Translations under genes and position numbers: made by a program
NCBI GenBank assembly: GCA_036936605.1
Contig: JAUPFV010000003.1
Coordinates: 143,748,997 to 143,812,996, forward strand
Length of the DNA: 64,000 bases
Direction of reading: 5' to 3'
DNA from: Limnanthes douglasii subsp. nivea
Lineage: Eukaryota > Streptophyta > Magnoliopsida > Brassicales > Limnanthaceae
In this document: piece by piece, positions 54,690 through 64,000 of the stretch
How positions within the stretch are numbered: the stretch's first letter is position 1
Layout of the letters: every line of letters starts with the position of its first letter
Notes under the pieces: model-generated
Database searches by the model: none
The model's input: only the letters and a program-made list of their open reading frames with translations
Told to the model about the DNA's origin: nothing

Positions 54690-56815
54690 TACTCATGAGC
54701 AAGACGGTAGCACTCGTCCAGAGGCTCACGAAGGTCCTCCAAACTAATATTGGGGTGGCTCTGCTCGTACGCCTGTAAATTGAGTAGGTGCGTAGACAGC
54801 TCGTGCAGTCTGGTGGCATGTGTGGGTGCGGAGGGATTCACCCCTACCTCTTCATCATCTCGGTGAGTCTTTGGATCGGAAATGACGTATCACAAGTTTT
54901 TCGTAACCCATGCAGAGTAGATTAACGTAGACCATCCTCCTGACCTGGAATATGCTGCCCACCTTTCAAACTCTGGTGAATACAGTGTGACTCCCAGTTG
55001 TTCCAAGTGAATGCATCCCTGTTGTAGAGGGTGTTCGCATGGTGAACCCTACTAGAACCGGTAAGAATGGGACGCAGTACACCCGGTACCTGTATCTAAA
55101 CAATTAGTCCATAACACACATGCACAAAACAAACAATATTAATATCTCGAGTATTACCTGCTGGATGCGACCCAACTGTCTAGCCACCCGTAGAGGATAG
55201 TATGCCTCGACAATGTCTAAGGCCTTCAGTGTCGCATCTATCCAAACTACATCAGAGTGACCTCGAGCATCCGGCATGTTTGTATACGACATGAATGATA
55301 CGTACAAAATATGAACAAATCCTTTAACATTAGCAAATTATATTAAATTTAAATATTACGATGATTAAAAATGAAGATAATTATAACTTACCTCGTGCTC
55401 GGTGACAGGTAGTTAGGTAATCTCGAACACTGTTTTGAGCCTGCTGGCTTTGTCGAAACGGTGGAGGCGCATACTTGCACAAAGTAGGATGTACGATACT
55501 AAACCTCTGTTACTGATAAAATGGTCGTAAATCCATGTCTTTAACATGCCCAAGAATCCAGAATTACCGAAAGTAGAGTGTAGGCATCCTCTGCCTAGCT
55601 GGTAGTAGAGCTGAGCGAGTATCATTTGTCCCCAGTTATACCTGCCCGAGCTACTGTAATCATCTATGAACTGTAAGTAGTCGAGGCTAGTGTTGTTGCC
55701 TGACTTGTTGGCCAGTATGGTACAACCAAAGAAGTGCAACAAGTACGCCCTAGTAGCTCGGTGAACATCACCATCAGTAATCTCATCGTCATAATACTGA
55801 TGAGTGCGGAATCTCCTCTTCAGCCATGCAAGGCGAACATGCCTCTTGCCGCCCCCTTTGTTCTCCCCAATCTCCACCATCAGCTCCTGAACACTGCACC
55901 CAAGTAAGCGAGCGTATGCCGCATTACGCTCATCAGCAGTAGGGTACTCATATGTCTCAGAGTTCACACCCACCACTGGTAGCCCCGTGATGATGTAGAC
56001 ATCATCAAGTGTGACGGCCATCTCTCTGAAAGAGAAATGAAATGTGTTTGTCTCAGAATGCCATCTCTCCAAAAACGCCTCTATCAAATGACGTTTGTAG
56101 CCCATCGAGCGAGAGCGTCAACAATGGGTCTGAAACATGTGGCCATAACCTCGTCATGTACTCCTGTTTGGTGCACTTTCAAGTCTCAACCACGGTGTGT
56201 CTAGTACATAGTATAACACCGCATATGTACCCTCAACTGCATAAAAAAATACAATATAAACATATATACAATATAACATATAAGATAAACCAATAACCAA
56301 TATGTTCAATATATGCAATATAACAATTAAGATAAACCAATAACCAATAAATTAAATCACAAATATAATATATAAGATAAACCAATAACCAATAAATCCA
56401 ATAACAAATAAAACATATAAAATAAACCAATAACGAATAAATTTAATAACAAATAAATTCGACAACAAATTGATTCTAACCTAAACTAATAAATCCTACA
56501 AGAATTATAAGTTATAACACAAACCACATTGCATCTAATAATAATAACTTTAACAAATAAATTAAAACTAAAAAACTTTGAATACACTATAAGCCTCGTG
56601 CTCTTTGTAGGAATGGAAGGTCGAGTATAGGTCGATGACATGTCGGTTATATCTACGAAAGCGTTGGTCGTAGTACGACGACGAAGCACATGGGTGACTT
56701 GTAAGTCCCCTCTAGCACGATGACGGACGCTCCGAGACGTCTCGCCTACTACCATCTCTTCACCATCATCAGTCGTATCTCGCTATATAGTGGGAGAACG
56801 GGAGCGTGGAGGCAT
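54690..56815 (-). pseudogene. Plant mobile domain (PMD) gene, copy B
   Basis: Start MPPRSRSPT at 56815; a stop follows after ten codons, then an Arg-rich N-terminus (TSRSVRHRARGDL...FVDITDM). An intron with AACCAATAACCAATAAA repeats (about 56230-56560) precedes the core. The core exon (56105-55413) is intact: IEAFLERWHSETNTFHFSFREMAVTLDDVYIITGLPVVG, then LAWLKRRF, HRATRAYLLHFFGCTILANKSGN, LDYLQFIDDY and RYNWGQMILAQLYYQL. Introns at about 55391-55322 and 55158-55085 match positions in copy C. The C-terminal part (YVSFMSYTNMPDARGHSDVVWIDATLKALDIVEAYYPLRVARQ) continues to about 54690. The best-preserved coding part of the whole element. Confidence 0.78.
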
Positions 56816-56979
56816 CCTACGCACGCACAAGCCAAACAACGTAATCAATATCTTTTTTCAAACATGCATAATTTACTTAAACGGAATTAAAATGAATAAA
56901 AAAATTGTGTGTAGCATAAAAAAAATGTATCATAACACGCGACAAAGTTCAACGGAATCAAAACCAGGAAAAAATGTTG

Positions 56980-57100
56980 AATTACAGATCCACGCACTCA
57001 ATTTCATGGATTTGGACAAATCCAAGCATTGTGGATTTGCCGAATCCACTCAGCGGGGAATTTGGTAATCCTCACACGATTTCGTGCGAGGAAATACCCA
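56980..57100. repeat. Palindromic motifs in the leader of PMD copy B
   Basis: GGATTTGGACAAATCC (about 57008) and its neighbours (GTGGATTTGCCGAATCCAC, about 57031) form imperfect hairpins. CACACGATTTCGTGCGAGG (about 57074-57092) shares ATTTCGTGCGA with transposase intron 1 of the same element. A TATA box for PMD reads on minus at about 57438-57452. Confidence 0.6.
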
Positions 57101-57531
57101 GACCCGAAATAATGCCCCAATTTCTAAAACTTACCCTAAACTACCCCAAATTCGTAAAAAAAATCACCCCAAATCGAATCTAATCTCCTAACTAAACACA
57201 TACATGCATTTAAACTTTAAGAAAACAGCTGCAACTACATGAAAATCCGATTTTTCTCCCTGAAACTTAAACTCTAAATATCTCTAAAACAAACCATGGA
57301 AATTTAGAAAAAATTACACCAACATGTAGAGAATGTTTACCTTAACAAGTCTTGGGTGTTGGATTTGAAAAAACTTCACTTAAAAAATCGAAGGTTTAGG
57401 ATTTGAAAAAGGATAAAAACTGAAAATTGAGGTCTTTTATATTTATATGAGTGGCAATTTCGTAATTAATGGGAGTTCTATAGCCAAACCGGATCTAAAT
57501 ATGTCATATTTTTAAGGACGGGGCTTACAAA
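57101..57531 (-). promoter_or_regulatory. Upstream region of PMD copy B and element end
   Basis: On minus a TATA-like CATATAAATATAAAAG (about 57436-57451) precedes an A/C-rich leader. Further upstream CTATAGAACTCCC (about 57470-57483 on minus) weakly resembles the TATARYGAGACCC end motif and may mark the element edge. Confidence 0.4.
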
Positions 57532-57576
57532 GTCGCTTTGGCCGAGTGGTTAAGGCGTGTGCCTGCTAAGTACATG
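57532..57576 (+). tRNA. tRNA-Ser(GCT) 5' half, truncated
   Basis: GTCGCTTTGGCCGAGTGGTT starts a typical plant tRNA-Ser: acceptor 5' strand, D arm with the A-box consensus TGGCCGAGTGG, and an anticodon arm with loop CTGCTAA (anticodon GCT) and a stem that pairs fully. After TACATG the sequence changes to LINE leader; the variable arm, T arm and acceptor 3' strand are absent. Not functional. Confidence 0.88.
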
Positions 57577-57802
57577 ACACCCTTCACAGATCTCAATATC
57601 GATCCTTACCCATTCAAACAGACAAACAACCAAAACTAAGAACAAACAAAAAACTAAACTAAACATGGAGGAGAATGATGAGTGCCTTCTCTCTCAAGAA
57701 AGCATCAAGAATAGGATTTCTTATTCTCTAAGATACATCTCACACTTGTTTCAGACTCAGTTCTTCTGAGTTCTACGCTTTGAAGCCTGCTGATTCTGCC
57801 GT

Positions 57803-59104
57803 ATGCTAATGGATTTGAAGGACATTGATGCATTTCCTCCGTTGAGAGGTATGGTTGCTGCGTCACAAGAAGTTGTATCGAGTAGAAAGTATACTGATGT
57901 GGTAAGGGCAAAGGTTAAGACTGCGGAGTTCAAACCAATTAGCACTACAACAAATTCTGATCACAACAAGATTACGTTTGATGGACAGGTTTTGACAGAC
58001 CTTCGAAATCAATCTAGAACTACACTAATTGCGAAGTTTAATGATGGTATACCAAAGAGGCTTGCTTTCCAGTCGTTTCTTGAATCGTTTAAGTTCAAGG
58101 GGCAGTTTACGTACTTTACGATTGATTCTAGGCAAATACAGATAGAGTTTACGGTTTTGGAGGATGCTGGTAGACTGTGGGTCGCTCGTTTTTGGAAGGT
58201 GGATGGCAAACTTATGAGGGTCATTAAATGGTGCCCACAAAGTTCAAGAAACTTTGAGTGCCCACTAGCCCTTTTGTGGGTGCGCTTTGAGAAGTTAGAA
58301 GAGTTCATGTATAACTGTGACGTAATTCATGCCCTGGCTTCATCTATTGGTGTTGTTCACCATGTTGTTATCCCTGATGTAAACAGGGCAAATTGGAACG
58401 CCTGTTTTGCGATGGTTGAAGTTGATGTTTCTTGTATACTTAAAAGAAAGCTGACTGTAGGGTTTGGTGATAGTAAGCAGTTCTTAATTAGTGTGAGTTA
58501 CAAAAATGCGCCTAGCTATTGCGAGCAGTGCCATCATGTGGGTCACGATGGTGTTAAATGTAAAAAGAACTCTGTACAAGAATCCAAGAAAGAGAAGGCA
58601 ACAGATGATATTATTGATAGTAGTAAAAGTTTACAGGAGTCTGTACAAGAAGTGAAAGAAATTGAAAAAGAAGCAAATACTACTAAGGTACAAACTTTTA
58701 CTCAGGTATATAGAAGAAGGTTAAAGTCTATTGTTACAAAGAAAGATCACTCTTATGTTTCCTGTCCTTCAACCAGTGTTGTCAGCCCTGTGAAAGATAG
58801 TTCGATATCTATAAATGAGCCTGATATTATCAGTGCTCTCCAGAATCTTGAGGTTGAGGAGAATTTCCTTGATAACTCTCAGCAAAACCTTGAGATGGAA
58901 GAGCAATCTTCTCCTCGTATCAGTAAGCTTGGTAGCCATAACCCCTCGCCAAGAGCTAGTTCAAGTGGTGAACATGATTTTGAAACTGTAATATCCAGGA
59001 AAATTAAATCAGCACAAAAGAATAGTAACTCAAGAAGTCTGAAAATAAACTCTCTTATGAAGAGAGACAAGGTACCAAAAGGCTATGCATCAGATAATGA
59101 TTAA
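57803..59104 (+). CDS. LINE ORF1 protein (DUF4283 and CCHC knuckle)
   Basis: 433 codons, uninterrupted. Residues about 50-190 form the DUF4283-like RNA-binding part of plant L1 ORF1 (FQSFLESFKFKG, VLEDAGRLWVARFWKVDGK, MRVIKWCPQS). The DUF4283-adjacent part leads to a zinc knuckle CEQCHHVGHDGVKC at about residues 238-251. The C-terminal half is Ser/Glu-rich and disordered. The stop overlaps the ORF2 ATG by 8 bp, as in many L1-type LINEs. It would bind LINE RNA in the particle that carries out reverse transcription. Confidence 0.88.
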   Translation: MLMDLKDIDAFPPLRGMVAASQEVVSSRKYTDVVRAKVKTAEFKPISTTTNSDHNKITFDGQVLTDLRNQSRTTLIAKFNDGIPKRLAFQSFLESFKFKGQFTYFTIDSRQIQIEFTVLEDAGRLWVARFWKVDGKLMRVIKWCPQSSRNFECPLALLWVRFEKLEEFMYNCDVIHALASSIGVVHHVVIPDVNRANWNACFAMVEVDVSCILKRKLTVGFGDSKQFLISVSYKNAPSYCEQCHHVGHDGVKCKKNSVQESKKEKATDDIIDSSKSLQESVQEVKEIEKEANTTKVQTFTQVYRRRLKSIVTKKDHSYVSCPSTSVVSPVKDSSISINEPDIISALQNLEVEENFLDNSQQNLEMEEQSSPRISKLGSHNPSPRASSSGEHDFETVISRKIKSAQKNSNSRSLKINSLMKRDKVPKGYASDND

Positions 59105-59669
59105 CATCATTAGCTGGAATGCACGAGGGATACACAATAACCCTACAATAGCTAGGCTAAAGTACATTATTAACAAGCAAAAAGTGAAAATAGTTACTAT
59201 ACAGGAACCTATGGCAAGGGTTGATAAGGTGGAGATAGTGGCAAAAAGGATTGGTCTTGAGAACTACGTGGTCAATGTATCTAACAAAATATGGATATTC
59301 TGGTCTAATGATGTTGGGGTTGATGTTATTAAAGATAATGAACAGTTTTTACATGTTAATGTCAACTATGCTTCTTTTAATTGTTGTTTCACTTCTGTGT
59401 GTGCAAGTAACTTAAGAGCTAAGAGAAGATTGCTTTGGGAGTTTCTTAGTAGCATTACCTGTAATGAGAGTTGGTTGCTTGCTGGGGATTTTAATACTAC
59501 TAGATGCCCTGATGACCAGTTCCACTGTGTGAATTATGACGGGGCAGGTGCAGAGGACTTTAATGACTTCATAAGGAATTGTGACTTAGAGGTGCCTGCT
59601 CATTGTGGCTCACGTTATACCTGGAGCAACAAGACAAACTGGAAAAGATTAGATTGGGACTTAAGCTAG
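59097..59669 (+). pseudogene. LINE ORF2 endonuclease domain, cut off
   Basis: The ATG at 59097 fits INIISWNARGIHNNPTI, the start of the APE-like endonuclease. Conserved blocks are IVTIQEP (catalytic Glu), LLAGDFNTTR (Asp and Asn) and SRYTWSNKTNWKRLDWDL. The protein then reaches a stop at 59667-59669 right after the deletion junction, so no RT is made. The final SDH-type block of the endonuclease lies in the deleted part. Confidence 0.85.
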
Positions 59670-59689
59670 GAGCTATATCTGTATGCAAG

Positions 59690-60196
59690 AGAAAGGTGAC
59701 TTACCGGTGCTGGAATGCTCCTGATCTGGGACGCCTCAAGATAAACACTGATGGTGGCTGTGCCTTCACTGGAGAAGCGTCCGGTGGGATAATTGTTCGA
59801 GATCACACGGGCAGGTGTACAGAGGGAGCTGGCTTCATCTTTGGTAAGCTCTCTTCGTTTCAGGTAGAAAGGCGTGCGCTGATGGAGGCACTGCTGCTCT
59901 GCTACAGGAGAGGATGGACAAACGTCGACTTTGATGTCGATTGTCTGTCTCTGGTGAGCCAGATCTCATCTCGAGAATCTAACTACCAAGGAATTGTAAT
60001 GTGTAAAGGTTTATTGGCTCCGATAATGAAAATCGCCCATGTATCCAGAACGGAAAACACGGCGGCAGACTGGGTTTCAAAGCATGTGTTGAAATTGAGA
60101 AGAAATTGGATTTTCAATGGAAATCAAGTACCAAACTCGCTACTTGCGATTTTGATGCTCGAAAGTATGGGCATTGGATATATTGATCCAGGATAG
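59690..60196 (+). pseudogene. LINE ORF2 RNase H domain, fused in another frame
   Basis: Frame shifted against the endonuclease. It shows RCWNAPDLGRLKINTDGGCAF (first Asp), VERRALMEALLLC (Glu), DVDCLSLVSQI (Asp) and SRTENTAADWVSK (last Asp). This is the plant LINE RNase H (RVT_3 family) at the usual C-terminal place. The region continues upstream in the same frame to 59603 only by chance overlap with endonuclease codons. Confidence 0.85.
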
Positions 60197-60411
60197 AGCT
60201 TGGTGGAGAAGAAAGGAGATGAAGGAGAGAAGGAGAGAAGGTGCTGTGATAGAAATTAGGGTTTCTTAATTTTGGGATCGATACCAGTTAGGGTATTTGG
60301 TTCAAGTCGGGTAGTCTAATTGTTGGGCTCGGTTTAGTCATAATAAGGCCAAATGTAATTGGGCTCAATTGTATTGGTTTTGACTTGATATTAAATAAAA
60401 TTGATTTGCCG

Positions 60412-60469
<58 letters not shown>

Positions 60470-60471
<2 letters not shown>

Positions 60472-61250
60472 AGGTTCCATTTTAAGAATGTTTTTTTTGG
60501 TTTAGGAGGTCTAGCTATAACAAAAGAAGGTCTCCTTTTAACCTAGCACTATTTTTAATCTTGCCCTTTTCTAAAACATACCTGAACGTATCCTAACATT
60601 GCCAATGGCCTTTCCTGAATCAAAAATTCACACCGAATCAAAAGAAAACTTGGCAACGCTGTAGTGAGTTTGTTTATCTAGAAAAAAACTGAAATCTAGA
60701 TTTGGAACATAAAAAACGAGATGTAAAAAGTAGATGTTCCAGCATGTTCCACGAATATAGCCTCTTTTTTGGCCATCATCACAGACTATTATGAATTATC
60801 AGAGGGAGGAGGGTTGGTTGAGTCTTCCAATCCTATTTTCGGATGTTTGGAAATGATCGGAGAAGCTCGGACGCTTGGCAATACTCAGAGAAGAAATGGA
60901 GATAAAAGTGTCGGTTGTTGCTAAGCATTCCAATTGAAACCCAATTCGAACGTTCACATACCAAATTATATTTGGTGAACAATTTGCTTTATTTATCTTG
61001 ATGAGATGCGAATTTAGACAAGAGTTTTTATAAAAGAAGGCAGCTTCTCAGTTTTCGTAATTGATGAGTAAAAGAATCTAGAGGACAAAGATACAACAAG
61101 TGAACTTAAAGATATAAACCACATCTAAACTTCTATCAAGTTAATTATATAAAGCTACAAAAGATAGGATTTCAACACGGTACAGAAGAGTAAAGCAAGT
61201 TAAGAACGGTGGCCTGCAAAACACTCTCAACTAGCCGGTGTACATTGTGT
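60470..61250. other. Spacer, no gene seen
   Basis: Mixed AT-rich sequence between the LINE tail and the kinesin 3' region. No coding similarity recognised. The right part (about 61050-61250) may be kinesin 3' flank or untranslated sequence. Confidence 0.45.
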
Positions 61251-61516
61251 TGTATTCAGCGAACTCTTCAGGTTAAAGCATAAAACTTTCCCCGAGGTGT
61301 TGACCTGCTTCTTCTGACTTCATTAAAAGATTTAGCACCGCCCTCTTTTGTCTGGTTATTTATGCTATGTAAAAGCTTATTATTTGGTTTACCGGTTGAC
61401 AAAGGCTCCCATTCATGTACTAGTCCCCTGCACACAAAAGAAGGAAAATAAAATGAATGAATTATGGATGCATCAGAAACATTTTAAATCTGCCGTTCCA
61501 CGAGAGATTAAATAAA
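61251..61516 (-). other. Kinesin 3' untranslated region, possibly with an intron
   Basis: After the stop at 61517 the minus strand reads through AT-rich sequence to a T-rich acceptor-like TTTTGTGTGCAG (about 61433-61444), then a more mixed segment. A 3' UTR intron is possible but no clear donor was found. Confidence 0.35.
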
Positions 61517-64000
61517 TTACATTGGCTCGAGATTTTGAGAGTTCCTAATGAAGTTCCTCCGAAGATTCTTTATCTTCAACGTATTGGGGATTGGTGGTTC
61601 GGCATACAAATGCTCATTTTCGTAGTCACTTTTTTCTTTCCTTCCATTGTTATCCATTTCAGAGAACAAACCCATCCCCGCGTCAAGTTTCTGAGACCTA
61701 GCCGACAATTGGTGCTTTGTCTTAGCTTTACTCTCCACCTTACTTTTTCTAATGCCACCTTGTCGTATATTAAGAGTTTGCTTGAACTGGTCCTCGTCAT
61801 GTTCTGAATAGACTTTTTTAGTGCTTAGCTTTTGGAGATTGTAAGATGAGTTCGAGACGTTGCTCCTGTCTTTTATCGTGGCTCCATTATCAGTGGATAA
61901 CGATCTAATTATAGGAGGTGAGGGTGACCTTGCTACCTTTACAAAGGTCACTGATCTCTCTTCTGCCAGACTACACATCTTAGGAAATGCCTCTTTGTCC
62001 ACAAGTGCACAAGGAAATCTTGAATGCCTTTGCTTGCCTGAAGGACAGCTTCTAGACTGAAAGTCAAATTCAACAAAAAGTTGGGACAAAAGATCATCGA
62101 TGAGAATGAGAGCAGTAATTAAAACAAAACTGTTGTATAGAAAGAACACTAATAGAGTTTTTCCATCGGAAAGAAAAGAAGAATGCACTATATGGAATGT
62201 TGTACAAGACAACCAAACCAATCTATATTTAGCATCTTCATGATCAGCATGATTTCTCTTTGATATATTTGGACAAAAGAGAAATCATGCTGATCATGAG
62301 GCGACTATATACGGTTTATTGTGTTATAACTTTACCTCTGAAGTTCTGACATAGCTGTTCGGCTGCTGTAGTGTGTCATGCTTTAAACTGGCACTGATCT
62401 CGTTTCTATGCATGTGAAAAGGTGAAACCGCTCTTCCTTTTTGGGGATCTGCTGGGCTTCGAACATTGCTGGCTTTGCATAGTTCAAGTTCAGTTTCCTT
62501 CCTCTCTAGTGCCAGTTTAAGATTTGATATCTACAAAAGAGTGAGAAAACACGTTCAACACTGAATTGAAGTCAATTGAGATATGTAGGTTTCTCTTATT
62601 AGGATAAACCTCTTCTTTAAGGTCTCGAATTTCTCCAGTTTCTTTGTTAGATCTAGCTGCTCCGAGTTCGATGGTAGCAACCCTTTCAGCAAACTTAAGG
62701 GTGCTTATTGTCTCCCCAATAGCATTACCTTCGGGGTTTATGTGTACAAACATCAATGTTTTAGCTTGACCACCTGTTTATAATTTAAAAGTTGATATCA
62801 AAACTTGTTGAAAGAGTGAAAGCACGAGGTATGAAAGCATCTGTCTACCTAAAGAATCTTGCAGTACTTGAGTAAGTTTGCTGTTCCTGTACGGAACATG
62901 TGAATTTTTCAGAGCGAGAGCAGAGATGACATCACCAAGTGCAGATAGTGATCTATTGATATGTTGAGCTTCTTTAAGTCTTTCGCCCACTGCCTCGGAT
63001 TTGTCCACTCTCTCACTTCCAGCCAAATCAACCAGATGTAGGCATCCTCTAAGAATAGATCCAGAAACCAATTCTTTTCCTTGGACGTGGATAGTTAAAA
63101 TACTGCAGTACATGCGCAGAAATAATCATTCAAAACTGGCATGTTATGAGCAAGAGAATTTTACTGGGAGAAGGAGCTCTACCTATGGGAACGGCTACTT
63201 CTCTCGTTCAAAGCAGTAGCACCTACCGCACGATTTCTTTGGCCGATTTTCATCAAATCAACAACATCTTGAGTAGTGGAAACTTGGATAAGACTTGCAT
63301 CAGGTACGTTGAATCCATTCAACTGAGAATTATTCCGTATATCTAATGTGAATATAGTTAAGTTGACTTACAAAAAAGGAATTTTTTATTAATATTATTA
63401 TATCAGTATAAGCTGTTGAAACTACAAAGTAAGTGGAAAGGATATCTTCTAGTAGAGCCATCAGTGACCAGTAAATCTCTAACTTGTTCGTTATAAATTT
63501 CAATCATTTGCACTCTGATATCATATTTCAACATATCTGCTCTCGCTCTTGATATATGAAATAGGTCTCGCAAGGCTCGGTAGTTTACACCCCATGTCTC
63601 TTCACCTGTCAAATCAGGGCCGGACTGAAAAAGAGATATAGGTTACAGCATGATATTCTACAAACAAGCAATATAAATATTAGTTTCGGTAATAATACCA
63701 TTGTATATGTTTTTCCTGAGCCAGTTTGGCCATATGCGAAGATGCAAACGTTAAATCCATCTAGAACAGACCTGATCAATGGTCGAGTGTCAACGTATAT
63801 TTGTTCTGTAAGCAAAGAATTAAGTAGAGTCATTAGTACCGCCAAAAAAACATATATAGAAGACACGTCTAGAAATGCCTAGCTTTATCTCAGGTATATA
63901 CAATTAGCTCGAGTGGTATGCCATATGTAGACCATGAGCATGCATGTACCTTGTGAGACATTTTGTCCAAACACCTTGTTGAAAGAGAAATTTTTCCTTG
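61517..64000 (-). CDS. Kinesin-14 (KP1/KIN-14F-like) C-terminal part, 8 exons visible
   Basis: Minus-strand exons: beyond 64000-63950, 63805-63699, 63624-63446, 63347-63183, 63102-62849, 62773-62610, 62530-62336 and 62056-61517 (stop at 61517-61519). All joins keep frame. Motor motifs: [12 protein letters not shown]-loop [22 protein letters not shown] (switch I), DLAGSER (switch II), [13 protein letters not shown] and [31 protein letters not shown] (neck). A Ser/Lys-rich tail follows. The sequence closely resembles plant kinesin-14 members with an N-terminal calponin homology domain; that N-terminus lies outside the window. It would move toward microtubule minus ends. The exon 63446-63624 / 63183-63347 intron is of the AT-AC type; the other introns are GT-AG. 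Confidence 0.92.
62239..62298. repeat. Perfect 23-bp hairpin in a kinesin intron
   Basis: Arms 62239-62261 and 62276-62298 are exact reverse complements with a 14-base loop. Located in the intron between exons 62530-62336 and 62056-61517. Confidence 0.9.
63348..63445 (-). other. AT-AC (U12-type) intron in the kinesin gene
   Basis: The 98-bp intron begins ATATCCTTTCC on minus (plus 63435-63445), the consensus of U12-type donors. It ends in AC (plus 63348-63349) after a branch-like ACTTAAC about 10-13 bases upstream. Splicing exactly there restores [13 protein letters not shown], the conserved kinesin sequence; no GT-AG pair nearby does so. Confidence 0.85.

Larger units (their letters stand above)
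48647..57500 (+). mobile_element. Three-gene MULE-like element, second copy (A+B part)
   Basis: Order: transposase-OTU (48867-52225, plus), small protein A (53116-52739, minus), small protein B with partial duplicate (53570-54283, plus) and PMD (56815 to about 54690, minus). Except for B this is the order of copy C in opposite orientation. The motif ATTTCGTGCGA occurs near both ends (transposase intron 1 at 49008-49200 and PMD leader at about 57075-57092). A TATARYGAGACCC motif (48647-48659; inverted 53280-53292; again direct at about 53288 and 53323) cuts the element in the middle. It could therefore be two abutting elements, A (48.65-53.29 kb) and B (53.32-57.5 kb). Edges are inferred. Confidence 0.55.
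57577..60469 (+). mobile_element. L1-type LINE, RT-deleted, with 55-A tail
   Basis: A leader of about 225 bp (including a 34-codon upstream frame, 57666-57770), ORF1 (57803-59104), ORF2 endonuclease (59097-59669), then directly RNase H (about 59690-60196), a 3' untranslated region and an uninterrupted run of 55 A (60415-60469). The RT domain and finger of ORF2 are missing (roughly 2 kb or more). The pure tail and clean ORF1 suggest a recent insertion mobilised in trans. No convincing target duplication was found around it. Confidence 0.88.

Noticed and set aside
56230..56470. AACCAATAACCAATAAA repeats as a satellite
   Set aside because: Short and confined to an intron-like AT-rich stretch of the PMD gene; low complexity is sufficient explanation.
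57666..57770. 34-codon frame in the LINE leader as a separate gene
   Set aside because: In another frame than ORF1, very short and without domain; best treated as an upstream frame of the LINE.

Overview
The window is plant nuclear DNA from a eudicot. It holds a plant kinesin-14 gene with spliceosomal introns, a TIR-NBS type (TNL) resistance gene relic, plant mobile domain (PMD) genes, Tat-lineage Ty3/gypsy and Ty1/copia retrotransposons, a plant L1-type LINE and AT-rich spacers. TNL genes argue against a monocot. I cannot name the species. Only one gene looks like an ordinary working host gene: the kinesin at the right edge, whose 5' part lies outside the window. Nearly everything else is transposon or decayed sequence.

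Layout. 0.4-7.4 kb: 5'-truncated Tat-type Ty3/gypsy element on + with an intact 882-residue pol segment and a long antisense gene (3.6-6.5 kb). 8.4-9.2 kb: small unknown gene on - and a divergent promoter region rich in CGGATATCCG palindromes. 9.6-10.0 kb: hAT-like BED zinc-finger relic. 10.2-13.3 kb: decayed Ty1/copia on -. 14.3 kb: microsatellite. 16.08-20.07 kb: second Ty1/copia on - with both LTRs and a target duplication. 20.4-21.5 kb: candidate terminal-inverted-repeat element filled with a 41-bp minisatellite. 21.67-22.94 kb: complete gag-only LTR element. 23.3-24.9 kb: truncated TNL gene. 25.9-36.8 kb: second Tat-type gypsy element, on -, split in its RNase H coding region by a 2.2-kb Pack-MULE (30.27-32.48 kb) that carries a type-A response regulator copy and an LRR receptor-kinase fragment. 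37-40.7 kb: relics of MULE, gypsy gag and copia gag.

41.3-57.5 kb is the most interesting part. Two related Mutator-like (MULE) elements lie head to head. Each encodes a transposase continued by an OTU cysteine-protease domain, a small acidic protein convergent with it, and a PMD protein. Gene order and intron positions agree between the copies, and each copy carries its own set of short palindromic motifs placed in 5' introns or leaders. All coding parts show stops or frameshifts to some degree, so both copies look inactive.

57.5-60.5 kb: a tRNA-Ser(GCT) 5' half joined to an L1-type LINE with two ORFs, an internal deletion removing the reverse transcriptase and a pure 55-A tail. 61.5-64.0 kb: kinesin-14 gene on -, eight exons visible, one intron of the AT-AC (U12) type.

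The genes do not form a pathway. The window is a nested transposon cluster next to a conserved motor-protein gene, with two captured host-gene fragments and one broken immune receptor.
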